A stretch of DNA of 10,896 nucleotides from contig JBIIJL010000067.1 of NCBI GenBank assembly GCA_044233795.1, forward strand, positions 1 to 10,896, in the 5' to 3' direction. Every line of letters starts with the position of its first letter. The stretch's first letter is position 1. A model generated the notes under the pieces. The model was not told the origin of the DNA. It made no database searches and saw only the letters and a program-made list of their open reading frames with translations. Made by a program: the position numbers and the translations under genes. Below, one piece after another: positions 1 to 6,777 of this stretch. This DNA comes from JBIIJL01 sp044233795. GTDB taxonomy: Bacteria; Pseudomonadota; Gammaproteobacteria; Legionellales; Legionellaceae.

Positions 1-60
1 TCAAAGAGCGCCCACACAGTTTGTCTTCTATATTCTTAATGAGCCCGCCCTGCCGGCGTG
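1..60 (-). ncRNA. 5' part of a 16S rRNA leader with boxA antitermination site (continues off the left edge)
   Basis: The transcribed minus strand reads GCTCATTAAGAA at 33-44, close to the rrn boxA consensus GCTCTTTAACAA. After a further 12 bases comes ACTGTGTGGGC (10-20), matching the CTGTGTGGGC block that follows boxA in the E. coli rrn leader at nearly the same spacing. boxA recruits NusB/NusE and the antitermination complex onto rRNA transcripts. boxA lies only about 16 bases after the predicted start, and no second (P2) promoter is visible between. The leader is cut by the window edge and the mature 16S start is not seen. The match rests on my recall of the E. coli leader. Confidence 0.72.
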
Positions 61-66
61 TTGCGT

Positions 67-125
67 ATTCTACTCAGTTCAGCTCCCTTGTCAATCACTT
101 TCTGCTATTAATATTTGATTATTCT
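67..125 (-). promoter_or_regulatory. Ribosomal RNA operon-type P1 promoter with AT-rich UP element
   Basis: On the minus strand there is a perfect -35 TTGACA (89-94), a 16-base spacer and a -10 TAGAAT (67-72). A 16-base spacer is typical of rrn P1 promoters. Upstream, bases 95-125 are AT-rich (including AAATATTAATA) as expected of an UP element, and downstream comes a GC-rich discriminator (ACGCAACACGCC). Transcription would start near base 60 and leave the window at the left edge. The boxA-like leader that follows supports an rRNA operon rather than a protein gene. The UP region touches the folA stop codon (124-126), so no terminator fits between folA and this promoter. The 16S gene itself is outside the window, so the assignment is an inference from promoter and leader together. 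Confidence 0.8.
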
Positions 126-615
126 ATCGACTGACGCGTTCATATCGATAAAATGTAAGGTCATAGGCATTCCTATCATCTCGCTTTATGAAAAGCTCTT
201 CATCACAACTCCATTCTTCTGATTTCAATACTGGGAAGAACACATCAGCATCAAATACTCCATGAATTAACGTCAAATAGACTCTGGATGCCAATGGAAG
301 AACCTCTGAAAACACCTGAGCTCCACCTATTACCATAACTTCTGGACTTGTTTCAGTGAAAACGAGTGCTTTCGATATTGAATCAACTACCGTCGCTCCG
401 ATAATTTCTGGATTTTTTGTACTTAATACAACATTTAAGCGCCCCGGCAATACTCTCCCAATGGATATGAAGGTTTTTAACCCCATAATCACAGGCTTAC
501 CCATTGTCACTTCTCGAAAGTGTTTTAAATCAGCAGGCAAGTGGCAAAGTAATTGATTCTCTTTGCCAAGCCCTAGACATTCATCAACCGCGGCAATTAA
601 ACTTATTTGGCTCAT
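124..615 (-). CDS. folA: Dihydrofolate reductase
   Basis: Reduces dihydrofolate to tetrahydrofolate with NADPH in the cytoplasm, feeding thymidylate, purine and methionine synthesis. The 163 residues span the whole family (E. coli has 159). Visible family marks are the N-terminal ISLIAAV strand, HLPADL with the catalytic acid at D29 (E. coli D27), the SIGRVLPGR cofactor loop with R54 and R59, the GG pair at 97-98 and the YLT strand with T115. Two normally conserved positions differ: the Met20-loop Trp (E. coli W22) is Cys24, and the NADPH-phosphate-contacting Arg (E. coli R44, in MGR-T) is Leu46. The ATG lies inside the end of pdxA, overlapping it by 32 bases in another frame. No strong Shine-Dalgarno is visible (only A-rich AAAAAGA), so translation is probably coupled to pdxA. 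The gene ends against an rRNA-type promoter. The fold assignment is secure; catalytic efficiency is not. Confidence 0.95.
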   Translation of the reverse strand: MSQISLIAAVDECLGLGKENQLLCHLPADLKHFREVTMGKPVIMGLKTFISIGRVLPGRLNVVLSTKNPEIIGATVVDSISKALVFTETSPEVMVIGGAQVFSEVLPLASRVYLTLIHGVFDADVFFPVLKSEEWSCDEELFIKRDDRNAYDLTFYRYERVSR

Positions 616-1606
616 TCTTTTTATACTCTTCGCGCATTTTTACCATGGATTTCGCCACCATCATTGCTTCGATAAGGCTTGTAGCTTTCGCCTTTCCAGT
701 TCCAGCTAGCTCTAATGCTGTACCATGATCGACTGACGTACGAATAATGGGCAGACCAAGTGTCACATTCACCGCTTTCCCAAACCCTACATATTTCAAA
801 ACCGACAGACCTTGATCATGATACATCGCAAGAAAAGCATCGCAATCTTTGGCATTATCCTTTGTAAACATAGTATCGGCGGGTATAGGACCTAAAGCAT
901 TCACACCACTATTTTGCATTTTTTGTATCACAGGAATAATGTGATCTATTTCTTCAGAACCCAAATATCCCCCTTCACCAGCATGCGGATTTAATCCTGA
1001 AACCAAAATCCTCGGTTTTTGAATACCGAAATCCATTTGCAAGGACACGTGAAGTTTAGTTATAACATCCATCAGCAAGGATTTTGTGATTGTTGATGCT
1101 ACGTGCCTAAGCGGCAGATGCGTTGTAACAAGAGCAACCCTCATTTCGTCGCAAACTAACATCATTACCACATGCTCTACGTTACAAAGTGCTGCTAACA
1201 ACTCAGTATGACCCGTAAAGTCATATCCGGCTTGACTGATGTTCCCCTTATGAACTGGGGCAGTCACCAGCGCTGAAAACTCTCCTGATAAGCATCGCGA
1301 TGTCGCTTCCTCCAGCATGTCCATAACATACACTGCATTCAAGGGGTCAAGTAGACCAGGTACAACGGGTCTTGGGCAAGAAAGAGGGAGAATTGTCAGA
1401 TGATTCGACGTGCAAGAAACAGGCTTACCAGGAACATAGTCTTCTAAGGTCACCTCTATACCAAGCTTTCGAGCACGAGCTAGAAGAACAGCCTTATCAC
1501 ACAATACAACAACAGGATGCTCTTGTTCACTAAGCGACAAACACAGATCAGGACCAATCCCAGCCGGCTCACCACTACTCACCAGTAGCGGCTTTGAAAA
1601 CATCAT
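584..1606 (-). CDS. pdxA: 4-hydroxythreonine-4-phosphate dehydrogenase
   Basis: Oxidises 4-phosphohydroxy-L-threonine with NAD in the DXP-dependent pathway to pyridoxal 5'-phosphate; a cytoplasmic, metal-dependent homodimer. The 340 residues slightly exceed the usual 330 or so. Motifs in order are SGEPAGIGPD (11-20), TAPVHKGNI (115-123), FTGHTE (130-135), TTHLPLRHV with metal ligand H163, GLNPHAGEGG with H208, YHDQGL with H263, and RTSVDHGTA (289-297). The three metal-binding histidines are all present. The start codon overlaps the surA stop as ATGA, so the gene is translationally coupled. The next codon is also ATG, so the start could be one residue later. The charged tail (330-340) overlaps folA. 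In E. coli pdxA is followed by rsmA(ksgA)-apaG-apaH; here folA follows directly and those genes are absent. Confidence 0.97.
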   Translation of the reverse strand: MMFSKPLLVSSGEPAGIGPDLCLSLSEQEHPVVVLCDKAVLLARARKLGIEVTLEDYVPGKPVSCTSNHLTILPLSCPRPVVPGLLDPLNAVYVMDMLEEATSRCLSGEFSALVTAPVHKGNISQAGYDFTGHTELLAALCNVEHVVMMLVCDEMRVALVTTHLPLRHVASTITKSLLMDVITKLHVSLQMDFGIQKPRILVSGLNPHAGEGGYLGSEEIDHIIPVIQKMQNSGVNALGPIPADTMFTKDNAKDCDAFLAMYHDQGLSVLKYVGFGKAVNVTLGLPIIRTSVDHGTALELAGTGKAKATSLIEAMMVAKSMVKMREEYKKNEPNKFNCRG

Positions 1607-2889
1607 GCCAAAGCCTTATCCATGACTTTGACATAAGCATCTGTTCGTAGATGCTGTTGCCAATTTTGAACCGCTTCATTAAATTTTCGCTGCTGTAGGA
1701 AAAGACGCACTTGCTGCTGCTGGAAGGAAGCAGAATCATCTACAGTTTTTTTGTCCAATACTTCAATTAAGTGCCAACCAAAAGGAGTTTTCACAGGCTT
1801 ACTGATGGTTTTAAGCGGTAGCTCATTCATCGCTTCGGCAAAAGGTGGAACGAGTTCATCAGCTGTCACCCAACCTAAATCGCCCCCTTTTACTGCACTA
1901 GCAGCATCAAGTGAGTATTGTTTGGCCATCAAAGCAAAGTCCTTCCCTGATTTTAATTGTTGGTAAATGTTGTTCACCTGTTTGATTGCTTCTTCTGCCG
2001 TCATACTAGCATCTTGTTTGATTAGGATATGTCTAACATGCGCTTTAACAACTGAATGGTGTTCATCCGAACCACCAATGGCGACCAATTTAAGTAGTTG
2101 AAATCCATTTCCGGTTCGAATAGGACCAGCAACTTCACCAGTCTTCATGTGCATCACTTGGCGAGCAAACACTTCTGGCAATTCAGCCAAGTGACGCTCC
2201 CCAAGATCACCACCCTCTAAGGCATATTCTCCACTGGACTCTGCAATAGCCATCCGATTGAAATCATCCCCCTTGTTGATCTTGGCCAGAACGCCAAGTG
2301 CTTTTTGCTTGGCCTTGTTTACTTGATCTGAAGTTGGCTCCTCAGGTAATGGAATAACAATATTTTGTAGATGGTACGTCAACTTTGCATTTTCTTGATG
2401 CTCTCCATGCTTAAGATAATCTTGCACTTGAGTCGGGGTAACAACAATGTCTTTTCCTATTGCCTTCTGCTGCAGTCTGCTAATAAGCATTTCTTTCTTT
2501 ATATTCTCTCGATACGCTTCCCAATCTAAACCCTGCTTTGTGATCGCCTCTCGCATTTGAGTCAAAGAAATTTTATTCGTTTCAGCAATTTTCGCAATTG
2601 CTTGATTGAGTTCGGTATCATCGATAGTGATATCATTTAATTTTGCTAATTGCAGTTGTATATCAACATCGATTAAATGTTGTAGTACTTGCTTACGCAA
2701 GACATTATCAGGTGGTATTTGCATATTTCTAGAGGCTATTTGTTGGCGTAATACAAGAACCTGGGCATCCAACTCACTTGCTGTGATGACATCATCATTA
2801 ACGACAGCAACAACCTTGTCTAAGGGTTGCGCGGCTTTTGCACTCATCATTATTGAGAGCAACAAAATAGAGAGTATGCGCTTTTGCAT
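1603..2889 (-). CDS. surA: Periplasmic chaperone / peptidyl-prolyl isomerase SurA
   Basis: SurA escorts unfolded outer-membrane proteins, LptD among them, across the periplasm to the BAM complex. The 428 residues match the family length. A short signal peptide (about 1-19, KR then a hydrophobic core and AKA) precedes the N-terminal chaperone region (KVVAVVNDDVITASEL at 25-40, helices to about 165). Two parvulin domains follow at about 171-272 and 283-382; the second carries HVRHILI, SLDAASAVKGGDLGW and TPFGWHLIEV, the classic parvulin pattern, and is the better conserved. A C-terminal helix (about 388-428) packs back on the chaperone core in known SurA structures. The ATG has a good ribosome binding site, GAGGAAA at 2895-2901, 5 bases away. 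It lies downstream of lptD and overlaps pdxA by 4 bases. The first parvulin domain is divergent, as in E. coli. Confidence 0.97.
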   Translation of the reverse strand: MQKRILSILLLSIMMSAKAAQPLDKVVAVVNDDVITASELDAQVLVLRQQIASRNMQIPPDNVLRKQVLQHLIDVDIQLQLAKLNDITIDDTELNQAIAKIAETNKISLTQMREAITKQGLDWEAYRENIKKEMLISRLQQKAIGKDIVVTPTQVQDYLKHGEHQENAKLTYHLQNIVIPLPEEPTSDQVNKAKQKALGVLAKINKGDDFNRMAIAESSGEYALEGGDLGERHLAELPEVFARQVMHMKTGEVAGPIRTGNGFQLLKLVAIGGSDEHHSVVKAHVRHILIKQDASMTAEEAIKQVNNIYQQLKSGKDFALMAKQYSLDAASAVKGGDLGWVTADELVPPFAEAMNELPLKTISKPVKTPFGWHLIEVLDKKTVDDSASFQQQQVRLFLQQRKFNEAVQNWQQHLRTDAYVKVMDKALA

Positions 2890-2964
2890 GCAAGTTTCCT
2901 CGTTTTTAAAATTACTTCATTTAATCCGCAATTAAACTGCAAACCGTAGCCGACTAAAAGCTGC

Positions 2965-2998
2965 AATGTAGGTCATTCGACAATAAAACACAAGTATA
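2965..2998 (-). promoter_or_regulatory. Possible surA promoter in the lptD-surA gap
   Basis: The 142-base gap between lptD and surA is long for an operon and could hold a separate promoter. On the minus strand, TTGTGT (2988-2993), a 17-base spacer and TACATT (2965-2970) make a moderate sigma-70 match. A second -10-like hexamer, TATACT (2993-2998), sits nearby without a good -35. A small AT-rich inverted repeat, TTTAAT/ATTAAA with a 5-base loop, lies at 2920-2936 in the would-be leader. No run of T follows a stable stem, so I see no terminator after lptD. Neither promoter candidate is strong enough to be certain. Confidence 0.3.
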
Positions 2999-3031
2999 TT
3001 TGCTTAACTTTAATTCAATCGCCTGTGACGA

Positions 3032-5551
3032 CTAATAGATACTACGATAGCCTGGAATGAATGTATTAATTGCACTAGCAGGATCACTGCTTGCTACAGA
3101 TCCTAAGCCTTTTAATAGGATTTGCAAGTAAACATTATTATTATAACGAGGCGTTAACGTTGTTGGCGATACACTTTGAAAAGCACGTCCACCCAATAAC
3201 CGCATCGCCCAACAACAGCTATCATATTGCAAACCTAACAATGTCATCATGCTATAGCCTTTGCTGATATTATGACTATAAGCACCGAGACCACTCCATT
3301 TTTCGTTAAATGGCCAAGCATAGGCTGCTGTAGCCTGATTAAGAGCACCATTTTGCAGGGGATCGCTTTGAACCTGCATGAGATTCCCATTAACCAAATA
3401 GCTGTAGCCAAAACTAAGAATATGATTGGTGGCAGGCATGTAATGTAAATTCAGATTGCCATTGTTTGTGGCATGAGTATAGGTATCCCAAACATAATCC
3501 CCACTTACAACCCACGACGAACTTACATGATATATTCCATGAGAAGCAACAGGAGAGTAATTAGCATTTGGAGAGAGATAACCCAAGATAAGCGGTGTAT
3601 CTACACAAGTTCCATTTTGCCGATAACAAAGTGTCACTTGCCGAGGAGAGAAATATCGAATCTGCCCAACGGTAAGCGACGCTTTTTCTTCCCCATCATT
3701 TTCTTTTATCCATCGGGTAGATAGGGCATAGGAGAGCTGATTCGTATCACCTATCCTATCAAATCCAGAGTAGCGATTATAGCGAAACAATTGTTCACTA
3801 CTGAATATCATGTAGCCTGAATCATATACCGGGACATTCGTTTGATCCTTGTGCGGAACATAAAGATAAAAAAGACGAGGCTCAAGTGTTTGTTTTCCGC
3901 TATCACCCATCAATTGAGTATCGCGTTCAAACGTCAACCCAGAGTCTAAAGCATATCTTGGTATACTCCGATTAAATGTGTTGGATGTTGGTTCGCCTTG
4001 ATATTTTACATCATAGTAGTTTTCAACCCATTGAATAGACGGCGTAAGATAGCCCCATGGTTTAATATTTGGCAAAGACAACACTGGGTTTAGATGGTAG
4101 CGCGGTCCTTCCGGAACAGTTGTAGTATTGGTCGGCCAGCGATAATAATCAAACTGACTGAGCATATTAAAGTTGGCATTCAGTGGCAAATTATCATATG
4201 ACATACGCGCAAAGAGCTCTGGTAAACGCTGATAAGCGTCTGCTACTGCTGACTGGTTAATCGGATGCAATGTTTGATAGCTTTGCACCAAACCGCCCAA
4301 AACCCAATGGTCGGTTACATAAGTCACATCACCTCGGTGCAATAACTGGTTTTCTGTCAAAACAGCAAAGTTACTACTAAAATCTTGCATATAATAATCA
4401 TCTGATACTTGCTGATAATCGATATTCATGCGCAAATTGTTAGTCAATGTCGTATTATCATGTACTTGAACAGACCATCTATCGCTAGATAAGCCACGTA
4501 AACTAGGATATTGATTTTGATTTTCAAATAAGAAGGAATTGAACGCTTGATCTTTGGGCAGAAAATTACCTCCGACAGAACCTGAAGAGTGTTCTGTCAA
4601 AAACCGGGCCTCTCCACCCATCATCATCCCCCGCAACGTATAAGCATGCGGAACTATAGTGGCATCATAATTAGGCGCAATATTCCAATAGTAAGGTAAC
4701 GCCAGATCAAATCCACCAACGTTGGAGTAACCAGCTATAGGTATTAAAAAGCCAGATTTTCGTTTGTTTGACGTTGGAAAACTCAAATAAGGTGTATAAA
4801 ACATAGGCTTATCATGAATTCTTAGTTTCGCATTTCTTGCAATCCCAAATTCCTTTTCATAATTTAGTTCAATTTCGCCTGCTTCTATCTGCCAGGATTT
4901 ATCACGAGGAGAACATGTGGTATAGGTTACCTTGCGTAAGAGGTAATCCTTATTTGCAAAGCGCTTAATGAACTTAGCACGCCCCCAAGAAGGCAAGAGA
5001 GCATTCGCCCTATCGCTATGAAATTGATACAAAACATCTTCAACAGTACCTGATTTCTCCGCTGGATGAATGATTGCTTTTCTTGCAAACATAAGCTTTC
5101 CAGGTTCGAGATAACGCACTTTATCCAGCAACTTAATTTTTGTAACTTGCTTCGTTTTGGGGTTTCGATAAATATACGCGGTTTCTGCATTAACGATTTG
5201 TTGCCCTTGTTTTACTTCAACATGTCCTTTAAGTTCAGAACGTCCCTCTGAATAAAGGGAAACATGGTCTGCCAGGAGCTCTATCTCACCGGATGTTAAT
5301 GAATGAAGCGGTATAGATTGATAGAACCCATGACAAATAGGCACAGATGCATCTTCTTGCCAACCAAGACATTTGGCAATATTTGTTCTCTCGTTATCTG
5401 TCAATCGATCATGTTGTGCAAATACACACGCTCTAACCGGAATAGCCACTGGAGAGCCGTAAGATGTATGACAGAAAATAGAAAACATCAGCACCCCAGT
5501 GAGGACAAGTACCAAACGTGAAAGATGATAAGGTAGAGTATTCACCGCCAA
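3032..5551 (-). CDS. lptD: LPS-assembly protein LptD (outer-membrane LPS translocon)
   Basis: With LptE, LptD forms the outer-membrane pore that inserts lipopolysaccharide into the outer leaflet at the end of the Lpt bridge. The 839 residues are a usual length. A signal peptide (hydrophobic core about 12-27, cleavage probably near 32) is followed by a Cys-bearing N-terminal segment, a LptA/OstA-like beta-jellyroll (about 85-200), and a long beta-barrel rich in alternating aromatic residues to the terminal Tyr. C213 (TTC) after the jellyroll and the adjacent pair C779-C780 near the end match the cysteines that make the two inter-domain disulfides in E. coli. The N-terminal partner could be C42, C61 or C73. 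C642 and C649 form an additional close pair in the barrel. The start is TTG at 5549-5551: an in-frame TGA lies immediately upstream, and the first in-frame ATG is codon 22, inside the signal core. GTG at codon 3 is an alternative. surA and pdxA follow; amgK-murU diverge. Confidence 0.96.
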   Translation of the reverse strand: MAVNTLPYHLSRLVLVLTGVLMFSIFCHTSYGSPVAIPVRACVFAQHDRLTDNERTNIAKCLGWQEDASVPICHGFYQSIPLHSLTSGEIELLADHVSLYSEGRSELKGHVEVKQGQQIVNAETAYIYRNPKTKQVTKIKLLDKVRYLEPGKLMFARKAIIHPAEKSGTVEDVLYQFHSDRANALLPSWGRAKFIKRFANKDYLLRKVTYTTCSPRDKSWQIEAGEIELNYEKEFGIARNAKLRIHDKPMFYTPYLSFPTSNKRKSGFLIPIAGYSNVGGFDLALPYYWNIAPNYDATIVPHAYTLRGMMMGGEARFLTEHSSGSVGGNFLPKDQAFNSFLFENQNQYPSLRGLSSDRWSVQVHDNTTLTNNLRMNIDYQQVSDDYYMQDFSSNFAVLTENQLLHRGDVTYVTDHWVLGGLVQSYQTLHPINQSAVADAYQRLPELFARMSYDNLPLNANFNMLSQFDYYRWPTNTTTVPEGPRYHLNPVLSLPNIKPWGYLTPSIQWVENYYDVKYQGEPTSNTFNRSIPRYALDSGLTFERDTQLMGDSGKQTLEPRLFYLYVPHKDQTNVPVYDSGYMIFSSEQLFRYNRYSGFDRIGDTNQLSYALSTRWIKENDGEEKASLTVGQIRYFSPRQVTLCYRQNGTCVDTPLILGYLSPNANYSPVASHGIYHVSSSWVVSGDYVWDTYTHATNNGNLNLHYMPATNHILSFGYSYLVNGNLMQVQSDPLQNGALNQATAAYAWPFNEKWSGLGAYSHNISKGYSMMTLLGLQYDSCCWAMRLLGGRAFQSVSPTTLTPRYNNNVYLQILLKGLGSVASSDPASAINTFIPGYRSIY

Positions 5552-5558
5552 TCAAATG

Positions 5559-5586
5559 CCTTGTGATGCACACACCTGTTGTGTGC
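5559..5586 (-). promoter_or_regulatory. lptD ribosome binding site preceded by a perfect hairpin
   Basis: AAGG at 5559-5562 stands 7 bases before the TTG start and supports that start over the GTG two codons later. Five bases further upstream is a perfect 7-bp inverted repeat, GCACACA and TGTGTGC with a 5-base loop (5568-5586). In lptD mRNA this would fold next to the ribosome binding site; as DNA it could be an operator. No T-run follows it, so it is not a typical terminator. The repeat is directly visible; a regulatory role is inference. Confidence 0.5.
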
Positions 5587-5683
5587 GATAATTTATCCTA
5601 GATTCGGCTGCAGTTCATCGCTCGCTGCCGATACAGTCGCTTGGGTGTAGATTGCTTTATGGATGTCTTGACAATTTACGAGC

Positions 5684-5717
5684 TTGTGTTGAAATGCACT
5701 GACTTTAAAATTATCAA
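5684..5717 (+). promoter_or_regulatory. Likely amgK-murU promoter in the divergent region
   Basis: Two overlapping sigma-70 candidates point towards amgK: TTGTGT (5684-5689), 16 bases, TAAAAT (5706-5711); and TTGAAA (5689-5694), 17 bases, TATCAA (5712-5717). A perfect TTGACA also occurs at 5668-5673 but has no good -10 at the right distance. Transcription would start about 50 bases before the amgK ATG. The promoter for lptD on the other strand must also lie in 5552-5775, but I see no clear match; TAAATT near 5590-5600 is the nearest -10-like sequence. Confidence 0.4.
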
Positions 5718-5775
5718 TAGACCCTAAGACGACTTTCATCATCATCCAAAGCATAGCGAGGGCAAGAAGTATACC

Positions 5776-6777
5776 ATGGACAACAGACAAAACGAACTCG
5801 GTCAGTGGCTTAAAACACAATTTAACGATACCCCTTTTAGCCTGACACCATTGGCTGGTGATGCCAGTTTTCGGCGTTATTACCGTATTAAAATCAATAC
5901 GCTGACACACATTGTCATGGACGCCCCACCTGAAAAAGAATCTATCGATTCTTTCGTAGCAATTGGCAATCAACTGCGAGAAGCCAATATCCATACCCCG
6001 AAAATTTTAAAGATTAACATTGAACAAGGGTTTATCCTGCTAGAGGACCTCGGTGACAAACTTCTGTTACAAGCATTATTGGAACACAAAAATTACGCTG
6101 ATTCTCTGTACAAATCTGCCATGGCTGTCATTTTAAAAATTCAGCAGTGCTCCACCAAATCCTTAGCATCCTTTGACAAGGCATATATGGCATATGAGTT
6201 ATCTCTTTTCCAAGATTGGTTTTTGGGTGCCTATCTCGGTTTAGAACTGAATCATCAACATCAACAATTATTAAAAGATTCTTTTGAATTCCTCATCAAT
6301 AGGATAGTCCAAGAGCCACAGGTTTTCATTCACCGAGATTTTCATTCGCGTAATTTAATGCATCTAGAAAACAACCAACAACTTGCATTAGGTGTGATTG
6401 ATTTCCAGGATGCCATGAGAGGACCACGAACTTACGATCTTGTCTCTTTGTTAAAAGATTGCTACATCCAATGGCCAAGAGAAAAAGTATTACAATGGCT
6501 TAACTATTTTTATCATGAACTCCCTTCCTCACATGGCGAATCCTTGGCAGACTTTACAACCGCCTTTGACTTTTGTGGTCTACAACGCCATCTGAAAGTT
6601 CTTGGAGTATTTTGTCGACTTCACCTACGAGACAATAAATCGGCTTATTTGAGGGATCTTCCACTTGTCTACAATTATGTTTTTTCTTGTTTGGAAACAT
6701 ATCCGGAATTTCATCCACTCTGTCAATTCATGCAGCAGTCCGTTTTCCCCATTTTATCTAATAAGCAACTTTTATGA
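5776..6777 (+). CDS. amgK: N-acetylmuramate/N-acetylglucosamine anomeric kinase
   Basis: AmgK phosphorylates MurNAc (and GlcNAc) at C1 in the cytoplasm, the first dedicated step of the recycling route that MurU completes. The 333 residues show an aminoglycoside-phosphotransferase-type kinase fold: a nucleotide-binding N-lobe (LAGDASFRRYYRI at 26-38, ILLEDLGD at 87-94), the catalytic loop HRDFHSRN at 186-193 with base D188 and N193, and the metal-binding DFQDA at 209-213 with D209. GPRTYDLVSLL (216-226) and RHLKVLGVFCRL (271-282) are also typical of this subfamily. The ATG has AAGAAG 6 bases upstream (5765-5769 region). The last codon overlaps the murU start as ATGA. The identification rests on family motifs plus the murU and lptD neighbours, an arrangement also known in Pseudomonas. 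A generic kinase of the same fold is the alternative, but the context makes it unlikely. Confidence 0.92.
   Translation: MDNRQNELGQWLKTQFNDTPFSLTPLAGDASFRRYYRIKINTLTHIVMDAPPEKESIDSFVAIGNQLREANIHTPKILKINIEQGFILLEDLGDKLLLQALLEHKNYADSLYKSAMAVILKIQQCSTKSLASFDKAYMAYELSLFQDWFLGAYLGLELNHQHQQLLKDSFEFLINRIVQEPQVFIHRDFHSRNLMHLENNQQLALGVIDFQDAMRGPRTYDLVSLLKDCYIQWPREKVLQWLNYFYHELPSSHGESLADFTTAFDFCGLQRHLKVLGVFCRLHLRDNKSAYLRDLPLVYNYVFSCLETYPEFHPLCQFMQQSVFPILSNKQLL

Noticed and set aside
2606..2935. Plus-strand frame of 109 codons opposite the start of surA.
   Set aside because: Entirely antisense to surA apart from its end; low-complexity Ser/Cys/Ile-rich product typical of a shadow frame.
5593..5994. Minus-strand open frame of 133 codons across the divergent region and the start of amgK.
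   Set aside because: More than half is antisense to the well-supported amgK coding region. The product has no recognisable motif and no good ribosome binding site, so it is an accidental frame.
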